This document shows, piece by piece, positions 44,484-52,497 of a stretch of 64,000 bases of DNA (position 1 is its first letter; every line of letters begins with the position of its first letter). The position numbers were made by a program, and so were the translations under genes. Under the pieces are notes generated by a model, which was not told the DNA's origin, did not search any database, and saw only the letters and a list, made by a program, of their open reading frames with translations. Source of the DNA: Comamonadaceae bacterium (GTDB taxonomy: Bacteria > Pseudomonadota > Gammaproteobacteria > Burkholderiales > Burkholderiaceae_C); the NCBI GenBank assembly GCA_004144865.1, contig SEAY01000003.1:27528-91527 (forward strand), in the 5' to 3' direction.

Positions 44484-46086
44484 TCATTTCTTCTTCGCCG
44501 CCGCCGGGTTCAGGCTCGTGATGCGGCCGGATTCCGTGCCGGCGTTCTCGTCGATCATCGCGTTGATCAGCGTCGGCCGGCGCGAGGCGACCGCTTCCTT
44601 CAGGGCGCGGTCCAGTTCCTCGGGGTTCTTCGCCGTGACGCCGACGCCGCCGAAGGCCTGCATCATCAGGTCGTAGCGGGCGTTCTTGACGAACTGCGTG
44701 ACCGCCATCGCGTCGCCGCGCGGGTTGACGTCCGTGCCCTTGTAGATGCCGTTGTTGTTCATCACGACGACGCACACCGGCAGGTTGTAGCGGCAGATGG
44801 TTTCCACCTCCATGCCGCTGAAGCCGAAGGCGCTGTCGCCTTCCACCGCGATCACCTGCTCGCCGGTGATGGCGGCGGCCGCGACCGCGAAGCCCATGCC
44901 GATGCCCATGATGCCCCACGTCCCCACGTCGAGGCGGCGGCGCGGCTCGTACATGTCGACGATGGAGCGGGTGAAGTCCAGCGCGTTGGCGCCCTCGTTC
45001 ACCAGGTAGGCCTTGGGGTTCTCCTTGACCGTGTTCTTGATGACGTTGAGCGCGCTGTGGAAGTTCATCACCGGCGGGTTCTTCGCCAGCGTCTCGGCCA
45101 TCTTGGTGAGGTTCTTGTCCTTGCGCTCGGCGATCGCGCCGGTCCAGTCGGACGGCGGCTTGCTCCAGCCGGACGCGATGGCCTGGTTGAACGCCGAGAT
45201 GCACGAGCCGATGTCGCCCACCACCGGCGCGGCGATGGCGACGTTGCTGTCCATCTCGGTCGGGGAGATGTCCACCTGGATGAACTGCTGCTGGCCCGGC
45301 TCCTTGGACGAGCCGGCGCCCCAGGTCTTGCCCTTGCCGTGCGACAGCAGCCAGTTGAGGCGCGCGCCCACCAGCATCACCACGTCGGCTTCGGCCAGCA
45401 CGTAGGACCGCGCGGCGGAGGCGGCCTGGTTGTGGTTGTCCGGCAGCAGGCCCTTGGCCATCGACATCGGCAGGTAGGGAATGCCGCTCTTCTCGATGAA
45501 GCTGCGGATCTCGGCGTCCGCCTGGGCGTAGGCGGCGCCCTTGCCGAGGATCACTGCTCTGCGCGAACACCTTCGCGGGCAGGTCGAGGTACACGCCGCC
45601 GGGGCGGCCCGAGACGGCGGCGCGGATCGCGCGCGCGATGCCCACGCCGATGTCTTCGGCGTGCAGCACCCGGAAGGCGGCCTTGCACAGGGGCTTGGCG
45701 ATCGCGAGCTGGTCCATCTCCTCGTAGTCGCCCTGCTGCAGGTCGACGATCTCGCGCTCGCTGGAGCCGGAGACCAGGATCATCGGGAAGCAGTTGGTGG
45801 TGGCGTTGGCCAATGCCGTCAGGCCGTTCAGGAAGCCGGGCGCGGAGACCGTGAAGCAGATGCCGGGCTTCTGCGTGATGAAGCCCGCGGCCGCCGCGGC
45901 GTTGCCCGCGTGCTGCTCGTGGCGGAACGAGATTACCTTCAGGCCCTCGGCCTGCGAGATGCGCAGGAAGTCCGTGATGGGGATGCCGGGCAGGGCGAAG
46001 ATCGTGTCGATGTCATTCAGCTTCAGCGCATCGATGACGAGGTGGAAGCCGTCGGTCGTATCGCGATCTTGCGTGTCGGTGGTCAT
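44484..46086 (-). pseudogene. oxc: oxalyl-CoA decarboxylase, frameshifted by an internal deletion
   Basis: A thiamine-diphosphate enzyme that converts oxalyl-CoA to formyl-CoA and CO2. The first 177 residues (from MTTDTQDRD) are normal: [13 protein letters not shown], the catalytic Glu in [14 protein letters not shown], then [15 protein letters not shown]. Near 45556 the frame breaks and the remainder, from [11 protein letters not shown] to the C-terminus, is read in another frame with a complete ThDP motif, [10 protein letters not shown]....MNNNGIYKG. Relatives have about 40 residues in the gap, so about 120 bases are absent. Sum of parts is about 533 residues against 564-568 in known enzymes. 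No further decay is seen. It heads the minus-strand operon with a TTGAC-type box 62 bases before the ATG. Confidence 0.85.
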
Positions 46087-46147
46087 GGTGGAATCTCGTC
46101 CAGGTTGAGAGTGAGAGAATGGTAGGAGTCGCCTCCCGGAAACCCTC

Positions 46148-46161
46148 TTGACCGCAGTCAA
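46148..46161. promoter_or_regulatory. Crp/Fnr-type operator between oxc and its regulator
   Basis: TTGACCGCAGTCAA: perfect TTGAC/GTCAA arms with 4 bases between. It is followed by a second palindrome, AATTTTCGAAAATT. Read leftward, the context TCGAAAATTGAC-N4-GTCAAGAGGGTT is also found upstream of the TctC gene at 51037. Confidence 0.8.
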
Positions 46162-46211
46162 TTTTCGAAAATTTGCCTGCGTCCCCCGGGGAACCCCCGC
46201 CTCCCGCAAAC

Positions 46212-46820
46212 ATGTCGTCGATCGAGAAACATCCCGAACGCAACGTGATCCGCGTGCAGCTCGCGCACAACCTGGTGCTCAAGGGCATGACGGCCGCGCA
46301 GATCACCGAACTCGAGCCGCTGCTGGTGGTGGTGGACTGCCAGAAGGGCGAGGCGCTCCTGAACCAGGGCGTGCACGAGATGGAACAGTACTTCATCCTC
46401 GAGGGCATCCTCAAGCGCATGGTCACCAACCAGGAAGCCAAGGAGATGATCCTGCGCTTCGCCGACGAGGGGCAGATGGAGACGAGCTACGCCGCCTGGC
46501 GGCTGGGCACGCCCGCCCCGTACAGCATCGTGTGCGTGACGCGCGCCCGTGTCGCCAAGTTGCCGCTGCGCGACTGGGTGGCCTTCATCGAGCGCCACCC
46601 CGGCCTGAAGCAGGCTTTCGAGTACGAGGTGATGCACCACATGAGCGAAATCATGGCGCACACCATCACGCTGCACCTGCTGGATGCGCCGGGGCGCGTG
46701 AAGCGCTTCCTGCGCAAGCATCCCGAGCTCTTCGAGCGGATCCCCAAGAAGGAGCTCGCTTCGTACCTCAACCTTTCGGCGGAAACGCTGAGCCGGTTGA
46801 AGCAGCGGGGGAAGATCTAG
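46212..46820 (+). CDS. Crp/Fnr-family regulator of the oxalate cluster
   Basis: A 202-residue regulator with a cyclic-nucleotide-binding-type domain and a compact C-terminal helix-turn-helix. The recognition helix S-A-E191-T-L-S194-R195 keeps the ExxSR signature that reads TTGA half-sites. It has no N-terminal cysteine cluster, so it is not an oxygen-sensing FNR. It is shorter than FNR (E. coli 250) and ends within the recognition-helix region. Divergent from oxc with a TTGAC-N4-GTCAA box between them, and the same box before the transporter genes. It probably responds to an oxalate-pathway metabolite. Ribosome site is weak; a TTG at 46173 is an alternative start. Confidence 0.82.
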   Translation: MSSIEKHPERNVIRVQLAHNLVLKGMTAAQITELEPLLVVVDCQKGEALLNQGVHEMEQYFILEGILKRMVTNQEAKEMILRFADEGQMETSYAAWRLGTPAPYSIVCVTRARVAKLPLRDWVAFIERHPGLKQAFEYEVMHHMSEIMAHTITLHLLDAPGRVKRFLRKHPELFERIPKKELASYLNLSAETLSRLKQRGKI

Positions 46821-46823
46821 TCG

Positions 46824-46886
46824 TCGTCCCCGCGGAGGCGGGGATCCAGGGCGCCCTGGATTCCCGCCTCCGCGGGAATGACGGGG
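46824..46886. repeat. dispersed palindromic repeat, family A copy 4 (paired)
   Basis: CGTCCCCGCGGAGGCGGGGA then TCCAGGGCGCCCTGGA then TTCCCGCCTCCGCGGGAATG: two hairpins around a central 16-base palindrome. It fills the 66-base gap between two convergent genes and may terminate both. Confidence 0.8.
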
Positions 46887-47720
46887 TCAGGTCTTCGCGT
46901 AGGTGAACTTGCGCGTCACCTTCATCAGGTGCAGCTTGTTCTCCACCTTGCCGACGCCGGCGACGGCGCTCGCCACCCGCTCAGCTTCGTCCTTTTCCTT
47001 CTCGTTCGCGACGATGCCGCTGAGCGTCACGCGGCCCTCGCGGCCCTCGATCTGCACGTCGACGTTCTCGGTGGCCTCGTTCGCCTTGAGCGCCGCGCGC
47101 ACGCGCGCGCTGAGCGCCAGGCCCGCGAGCGTGGCGCGCGATTCCGGCGTCTCCGCGAACTCGGGCCGGCGGGCCAGCTGCAGGATCTGCTCGGCGCAGC
47201 TGTCCACCGACACGCGCTCGGTGTTGAGCACCAGGTCGTAGAGCAGGGGGTCACCCCAGGTCACGCCGAACTGCGCGTTCATGCGGGACGCATGCGCGGC
47301 GTCGCTGCGGCGCAGCTCCGATTCGGCCGCGTCGCGGTCGTCGGTGCCCAGGTGGTCCATCAGCCAGGCCAGGCGCAACGGGAAGGGCCGCGTGACGCGC
47401 ACCCGCACCACGTGGCTCACCGGGCGCAGCAGGCAGGTGGCGCCCCAGCCGCGCAGCACCACGTTGCCGCGCTCCGCCTGGGCGAACACTTCCTCCGCGG
47501 TGTACAGCGCGACCTGCTGCTTGTCGGTGGAGAAGCGCTCCACGAGTCCGGCCTTGCCTTCGCGGATGCGGCGGATCAGGCTGGCGGGCACCTGCATGCG
47601 GCCGGCGACGTTCTCCACCACTTCGTTGCGCATCACGCCGAGGCCGGCGGCCTCGCCGAGCCGCACGGCGACGTCCTTGGCGAGCGATCCCATTTCCTGG
47701 GTCAGGGCGATCACGGGCAT
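46887..47720 (-). CDS. cytidylate-kinase-like protein fused to a BON domain
   Basis: A 277-residue protein. Residues 1-185 resemble the Cytidylate_kin2 family: ITLTQEMGSLAKDVAVRLG-type P-loop region at the start, an AERGNVVLRGWGA segment near 85, and the VRVRV..PFPLRL..L pattern. The P-loop is degenerate (EMGSLAKD instead of GSGG). From about 205 to 268 a BON domain is present (LSARVRAALKANE..ENVDVQIEGREGRVTLSGIVANEKEKDEAERVASAVAGVGKVENKL), usually a lipid- or osmostress-linked binding module. Function unknown. It is 13 bases downstream of tctA on the same strand, so it may be the last gene of the transporter operon. Confidence 0.75.
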   Translation of the reverse strand: MPVIALTQEMGSLAKDVAVRLGEAAGLGVMRNEVVENVAGRMQVPASLIRRIREGKAGLVERFSTDKQQVALYTAEEVFAQAERGNVVLRGWGATCLLRPVSHVVRVRVTRPFPLRLAWLMDHLGTDDRDAAESELRRSDAAHASRMNAQFGVTWGDPLLYDLVLNTERVSVDSCAEQILQLARRPEFAETPESRATLAGLALSARVRAALKANEATENVDVQIEGREGRVTLSGIVANEKEKDEAERVASAVAGVGKVENKLHLMKVTRKFTYAKT

Positions 47721-47733
47721 GGGGCGGTCCTCC

Positions 47734-49260
47734 TCAATCCACCGGCTGTTCGGCCGCGAAAGTCGGCGGCTTCGGGCGCACCTTCGCGATGATGCGCGAG
47801 AGCAGCGGCCACAGGAGCATCAGGAGTGCCAGGCCGGTGATGGAGCCCACCAGCGGGTTGGCCACCATGATCGACAGCTCGCCCTGCGACAGCAGCATGG
47901 ATTGCCGGAATGCGTCCTCCGCCTTGTCGCCCAGCACCAGGGCCAGCACCAGCGGCGCGAGCGGGTAGTCGAGCTTCTTGAACACGTAGCCGAGCACGCC
48001 GAACAGCAGCATCAGCCAGATGTCGAACATCGCGTTGTGCACCGTGAAGGCGCCGATCGCGCAGATCACGATGATCACCGGGGCGATGATGGAGAAGGGA
48101 ATGCGCAGGATGGACGCGAACAGCGGCACCGTCGTGAGCACCACGATCAGGCCCGCCAGGTTGCCCAGGTACATCGAGGCGATCAGGCCCCACACGAAGT
48201 CCTTCTGCTCCACGAACAGCAGCGGCCCCGGTTGCAGGCCCCAGATCAGCAGGCCGCCCAGCAGCACGGCCGCCGTCGGCGAGCCGGGGATGCCCAGCGC
48301 CAGCATCGGCAGCAGGGCGGCGGTGCCGGCGGCGTGGGCGGCGGTCTCGGGCGCGACCACGCCCTCGATCTGGCCCGTGCCGAACTTGGCGCCGTCGCGC
48401 GACATCTTCTTCGCCAGGCCGTAGCTCATGAACGATGCGGGCGTGGCGCCGCCGGGCGTGATGCCCATCCACATGCCCACCACGGAGCTGCGGATGGAGG
48501 TGACCCAGTACTTCGGCAGTTCCTTCCAGGTGTCCAGCACCACGCGCGCGCTGATCTTGGCCGTCTTGCCGGAGAAGGCGAGGCCTTCTTCCATCGACAG
48601 CAGGATCTCGCCGATGCCGAACAGGCCGATCACGGCGATCAGGAAGTCGAAGCCGCGCATCAGCTCCTCGAAGCCGTAGGTCAGGCGCAGCTGGCCGGTG
48701 ACCGTGTCCATGCCCACCGCCGCGAGCGCGAAGCCGATCGCCATGGAGCCGAGGATCTTGAAGGGCGAGCCCTTGCCCATGCCGACGAAGCTGCAGAAGG
48801 TGAGCAGGTACACGGCGAAGAATTCGGGCGGGCCGAACTTCAGCGCGAACTTCGCGACCAGGGGCGCCATGAAGGTGATCATCACCACCGCGACGAAGGC
48901 GCCGATGAACGAGGAGGTGAAGGCCGCGGTGAGCGCCGCGCCCGCCTGTCCCTTCTGGGCCATCGGGTAGCCGTCGAAGGTGGTGGCCACCGACCACGGT
49001 TCGCCGGGGATGTTGAACAGCACCGAGGTGATGGCGCCGCCGAACAGCGCGCCCCAGTAGATGCAGGACAGCATGATGATCGCCGAGGTGGGCGACATCG
49101 AGAAGGTGAGCGGCAGCAGGATGGCGACGCCGTTGGCGCCGCCCAGTCCGGGCAGCACGCCAATCAGCACGCCGAGGGTGATGCCGACGAACATGAGGAG
49201 CAGGTTCATCGGCGTCAGGATGACGCTGAAGCCGTGGAACAGGGCGCTGAGTTCGGTCAT
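47734..49260 (-). CDS. tctA: tripartite tricarboxylate transporter, TctA-type large permease
   Basis: A 508-residue inner-membrane protein with about 12 helices. The TctA signatures are GVLIGVLPGLGGANGVAILLPLTF near residues 32-55 and a second PGGATPASFMSYGLAKK loop near 270. It uses the ion gradient to import an organic acid presented by the periplasmic TctC. Genes tctB and tctC lie upstream on the same strand, making this the only complete TTT system in the window. Confidence 0.92.
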   Translation of the reverse strand: MTELSALFHGFSVILTPMNLLLMFVGITLGVLIGVLPGLGGANGVAILLPLTFSMSPTSAIIMLSCIYWGALFGGAITSVLFNIPGEPWSVATTFDGYPMAQKGQAGAALTAAFTSSFIGAFVAVVMITFMAPLVAKFALKFGPPEFFAVYLLTFCSFVGMGKGSPFKILGSMAIGFALAAVGMDTVTGQLRLTYGFEELMRGFDFLIAVIGLFGIGEILLSMEEGLAFSGKTAKISARVVLDTWKELPKYWVTSIRSSVVGMWMGITPGGATPASFMSYGLAKKMSRDGAKFGTGQIEGVVAPETAAHAAGTAALLPMLALGIPGSPTAAVLLGGLLIWGLQPGPLLFVEQKDFVWGLIASMYLGNLAGLIVVLTTVPLFASILRIPFSIIAPVIIVICAIGAFTVHNAMFDIWLMLLFGVLGYVFKKLDYPLAPLVLALVLGDKAEDAFRQSMLLSQGELSIMVANPLVGSITGLALLMLLWPLLSRIIAKVRPKPPTFAAEQPVD

Positions 49261-49293
49261 GACGCTGGTGGGGATGCGTGGATCGTGGAAGGC

Positions 49294-49815
49294 TCAGTAG
49301 CCGAGGAAATCGAGCGGGTTCAGCATGCCCTTGTGCAGCGGGATCTTGAACCACACCTCGAACATGAGGAAGAAGAACACCGCGATCGCGAGGCCCAGCA
49401 CGATGGACTTGGCCTTGGAGAACTTGCCCAGCACGATCATGAAGCCGGCGATGTACACGGCCGAAGCGATGTAGATGCCGAACAGCTGGATCGCCAGCAC
49501 GTAGAAAGCCGCCGGGATGAGCACCGACAGCACGCGCTTGAGCTGCTCGCCATCGACGAAGATCTCGGTGTTGCGCTTCTTGCCCAGCAGGGCCTGGTAC
49601 AGCGTGCCGGCGCCCGAGATGCAGAGGATCAGGCCGATGTAGAAGGGGAAGTAGCCCGCGCCGGGGCCGTCGGTCGTCCAGCCCGAGCCGAGATTGCGGC
49701 TGCCGACCAGGACCACGAGTCCGAAGAGGATGACGAGCGCCGCGACCGCGGCCTCGACGATGAAGGTGGGCACGCCGGTGCGTTCCGGTTCTGCGGCCTG
49801 CTGGGGGGAATCCAT
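49294..49815 (-). CDS. tctB: tripartite tricarboxylate transporter, TctB-type small permease
   Basis: A 173-residue membrane protein with four predicted helices: VEAAVAALVILFGLVVLVGS, YFPFYIGLILCISGAGTLY, LIPAAFYVLAIQLFGIYIAS and a last one near 140-160. It is the small partner of TctA. AGGAG lies ten bases before the ATG giving MDSPQQ; a longer version from 49845 lacks this. The pattern GPGAGYFPF is typical of TctB. Confidence 0.88.
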   Translation of the reverse strand: MDSPQQAAEPERTGVPTFIVEAAVAALVILFGLVVLVGSRNLGSGWTTDGPGAGYFPFYIGLILCISGAGTLYQALLGKKRNTEIFVDGEQLKRVLSVLIPAAFYVLAIQLFGIYIASAVYIAGFMIVLGKFSKAKSIVLGLAIAVFFFLMFEVWFKIPLHKGMLNPLDFLGY

Positions 49816-49911
49816 GCGCTTGTCTCCTGCCGTGACTGCCGGCATTTCTTTCGGGGGCGGAATGGGGAAAGAAGCGGCACGCCCCCGGGCGCGGGGGCGT
49901 GCGTGGAGGCC

Positions 49912-50931
49912 TTACTTCGCGAGGAAGCCGGCGTCCTTCATCAGTTCGCGGTGGCGCTGCTCCGCCTGGCCCAGCCACTGGTTGAACTTCTCGCCGTCCA
50001 TGGAGGTCTGGTTGAAGGCGCCCTTCTCCATGTATTCCTTCCATTCCGGCGTCTCGCGCACCTTCTTGAGCAGCGCGAGGTAGTAGTCGGTCTGCTCCTT
50101 GGTCACGCCGGGCGCCGCGAAGATGCCGCGCAGCATCGTGTACTCGGTGGGAACGCCCGATTCCTTGCAGGTGGGCACGTCGCCCCAGGACTGCGTGTCG
50201 GTGATCTTCGCCTTGTACGGCATGCGCTCGTTGTCGAACACGCACAGCGCGCGCAGCTTGCCCGCGCGCCACTGCGCAACGGCCTCGGCGGGGTTGTTCA
50301 CGCTGGAGTCGACGTGGCCGCCGACCAGCTGCACCGCGACCTCGCCGCCGCCCTTGAAGGGCACGTAGATGAACTTCGCGCCGGTGGCCTTCTCGACGCC
50401 CACCGTGAGGATCTGGTCTTCCTGCTTGGAGCCGGTGCCGCCCATCTTCATCTTGCTGGGGCCCGCGGCCTTCACGGCGTCGAAGTACTCCTTGGCGCTC
50501 TTGTACGGCTTCTCGGCGTTGACCCACAGCACGAAGTTGTCGAGCGCCATCATGGAGACCGGCGTCATGTCGCGCCAGTTGAACGGCACGCCCGTGGCGA
50601 GCGGCGTGGTGAAGAGGTTCGACAGCGTGATGATGAGCTTGTGCGGATCGCCCTTGGCGCCCTTGACGGCGAGGAAGCCTTCCGCGCCGGCGCCGCCCGA
50701 CTTGTTGACCACCACGAGCGGCTGCTGCATCAGGTTGTGCTTGACGACGATGCCCTGGATCAGGCGCGCCATCTGGTCGGCGCCGCCGCCGGTGCCGGCC
50801 GGGACGACGAATTCGACGGGCTTCGACGGTTCCCACGCGGCGTGCGCGGCGGGCGCCGCGAACATCGCGGCCGAGGCAAGGACGGCGGCGGCGGCGGCCG
50901 TCATCCGGGTCCTGAGAGAGGCTTGTTTCAT
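49912..50931 (-). CDS. tctC: TTT periplasmic solute-binding protein (TctC/Bug)
   Basis: A 339-residue receptor. Signal peptide MKQASLRTRMTAAAAAV...AAPAAHAA ends near residue 31. Family marks: VEFVVPAGTGGGADQMARLIQ, VVVNKSGGAGAEG, MKMGGTGSKQEDQ and YVPFKGGGEVAVQLVGG. GGAG lies about ten bases before the ATG. First gene of the transporter operon, with the TTGACTGCGGTCAA box 106 bases upstream, shared with oxc; oxalate or a close dicarboxylate is the likely ligand. The region from 50932 to 51176 holds this box, a hairpin and no gene. Confidence 0.9.
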   Translation of the reverse strand: MKQASLRTRMTAAAAAVLASAAMFAAPAAHAAWEPSKPVEFVVPAGTGGGADQMARLIQGIVVKHNLMQQPLVVVNKSGGAGAEGFLAVKGAKGDPHKLIITLSNLFTTPLATGVPFNWRDMTPVSMMALDNFVLWVNAEKPYKSAKEYFDAVKAAGPSKMKMGGTGSKQEDQILTVGVEKATGAKFIYVPFKGGGEVAVQLVGGHVDSSVNNPAEAVAQWRAGKLRALCVFDNERMPYKAKITDTQSWGDVPTCKESGVPTEYTMLRGIFAAPGVTKEQTDYYLALLKKVRETPEWKEYMEKGAFNQTSMDGEKFNQWLGQAEQRHRELMKDAGFLAK

Positions 50932-51036
50932 GGCGTTTGTCTCCTGCGTTGTTCGACTCGCCCGTGCCATCTGTCCGTGATGACATTCATCGCGAGACCG
51001 CGGTCGCATGGTCCTCCCATCGGACCGCGAACTCTC

Positions 51037-51050
51037 TTGACTGCGGTCAA
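51037..51050. promoter_or_regulatory. Crp/Fnr-type operator upstream of tctCBA
   Basis: TTGACTGCGGTCAA has the same TTGAC/GTCAA arms as the oxc site. Read leftward both sites sit in TCGAAAA(A)TTGAC-N4-GTCAAGAG(G/A)GTT, so orientation relative to the downstream gene is the same. Confidence 0.8.
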
Positions 51051-51123
51051 TTTTTCGATATGAAGGAGGGCTCCTAGGGTTTGTCCCGGGGCCCGTGCGC
51101 AGGAGCACGCAGGCGTGCGTGCG

Positions 51124-51152
51124 CGACGTTGGCGCGATGCGCGCCAACGTCG
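51124..51152. terminator. 13-bp perfect hairpin after the small gene
   Basis: CGACGTTGGCGCG and CGCGCCAACGTCG with a 3-base loop, 25 bases downstream of the 71-residue protein gene. No T tract follows in either direction, so it is not a classical terminator; it may protect the mRNA end. Confidence 0.45.
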
Positions 51153-51176
51153 AAACGCGTTAGGGAATTTCCTGCT

Positions 51177-51392
51177 TCAGCGCAGGCCGCCGGCCTGGGC
51201 GCGGGTGGACTCGATGGCGTTCACCAGGAAGTCGGCGTCGTAGGCGCGCAGCAGGTGCGGGTGTTCCTTCTCGAGGTAGGCGCGCAGCCCCTCGCGGCCG
51301 CTGCCGTAGGTGGAAGGGTCCCACTGCTGGGTGAGGTCCAGCTCGAAGGCGGCATCGTAGGGATGGGCTTGGGCGGTGGCGGCTTGCGGCAT
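51177..51392 (-). CDS. small hypothetical protein
   Basis: A 71-residue soluble, acidic protein without a recognisable domain. Pattern: DLTQQWDPSTYGSGREGLRA followed by YLEKEHPHLLRAYDADFLVNAIE. AGGAG eight bases before the ATG supports translation. Divergent from the CbbR-like LysR gene, so it may be its target. Confidence 0.65.
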   Translation of the reverse strand: MPQAATAQAHPYDAAFELDLTQQWDPSTYGSGREGLRAYLEKEHPHLLRAYDADFLVNAIESTRAQAGGLR

Positions 51393-51507
51393 GGCGGGTC
51401 TCCTGCTTCTGGTGTGTCCGATGCAGCCACTCTAGGTGCCGCGAACGATAAAAGACAGTGAAAGTATTTGATTGTTTGCATTCGCTTATGCTTATGATCC
51501 GGCCACG

Positions 51508-52497
51508 ATGAAACACGCCACCCTGCGCCAGCTGAAGGTGTTCGAGGCCGTCGCCCGCCACCGCAGCTTCTCCCGCGCCGCCGACGAACTGCACCTCACG
51601 CAGCCGGCGGTCTCCACCCAGGTGCGCAAGCTCGAGGACCACGCGGGCCTGCCGCTGTTCGAGCAGCTCGGCAAGAAGATCCACCTCACGCCGGCGGGAG
51701 CGCAGATGCTGCAATGCAGCCGCGAGATCATCCAGAAGTTCCAGGAAGCCGAGGAGGTGATGGCGCAGTTCAAGGGCGTCTCCGGCGGGCGCCTGAACGT
51801 CTCGGTCATCAGCGCCGGCGACTACTTCTTCCCGCGCCTGCTGGTGGCGTTCGCGCAGAAGCATGAGGGCGTGACGCTCAACTTCGGCGTGTGCAACCGC
51901 GAGGAGCTGCTGGCGCAGCTGAAGGAGAACGTGACGGACCTCGCGGTGATGGTGCGCCCGCCGGAAGACGAGGACACGGTGGCCGAGCCCTTCGCGCCGC
52001 ACCCCTACGTGATCGTCGCCGCGCCCACGCACCCGCTCGCGCGCAGCGCGCGCATCCCCATGTCGCGCATCCTGCGCGAACCCTTCATCGTGCGCGAGAA
52101 GGGCTCCGACACCTGGAACTCGATGGCGGACGCCTTCGGCGACTGGCTGCCGGGGCTGAACGTCGCGATGGAGATCCGCAGCACCGAGACCATCAAGCAG
52201 GCGGTGATGGCGGGCATGGGCGTGAGCTTCCTGTCCGCGCACACCGTCAGCCGCGAGCTGCAGGCGGAGAGCCTGGTGGTGCTGGACGTGCAGGGCTTCC
52301 CGCTGATGCTGAACTGGTACGTGGTGCACCGCCACGGCAAGCGCCTGCCCCCCGTGGCGCAGGCCTTCAAGAACTTCCTGCTGCAGGACGGCGCCGGCCT
52401 CGTCGACGAGGCGCTGGGCATGTCGCGCGTGGCGCTGCCCGCCGTGAAGTCCAGGCGCGCTAGCGCAGCGCCCAGGACTGCCAGTCGGTCGAGATAG
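51508..52497 (+). CDS. LysR-type regulator, CbbR-like branch
   Basis: A 329-residue LysR protein. The start MKHATLRQLKVFEAVARHRSFSRAADELHLTQPAVSTQVRKLEDHAGLPLFEQ is the CbbR/CysB-like head, and the effector domain has the SAGDYFFPRLLVAFAQKHEGV segment typical of CbbR. No RuBisCO or other Calvin-cycle genes are in the window. Its C-terminal 38 bases overlap the convergent formyltransferase gene. The AT-rich 115-base upstream region (CTTATG direct repeats near 51484-51495) probably holds its operator. Confidence 0.85.
   Translation: MKHATLRQLKVFEAVARHRSFSRAADELHLTQPAVSTQVRKLEDHAGLPLFEQLGKKIHLTPAGAQMLQCSREIIQKFQEAEEVMAQFKGVSGGRLNVSVISAGDYFFPRLLVAFAQKHEGVTLNFGVCNREELLAQLKENVTDLAVMVRPPEDEDTVAEPFAPHPYVIVAAPTHPLARSARIPMSRILREPFIVREKGSDTWNSMADAFGDWLPGLNVAMEIRSTETIKQAVMAGMGVSFLSAHTVSRELQAESLVVLDVQGFPLMLNWYVVHRHGKRLPPVAQAFKNFLLQDGAGLVDEALGMSRVALPAVKSRRASAAPRTASRSR

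Noticed and set aside
47281..51063. 1260-codon plus-strand frame opposite tctABC
   Set aside because: His/Asp/Gln-rich shadow of the transporter genes, no recognisable fold.
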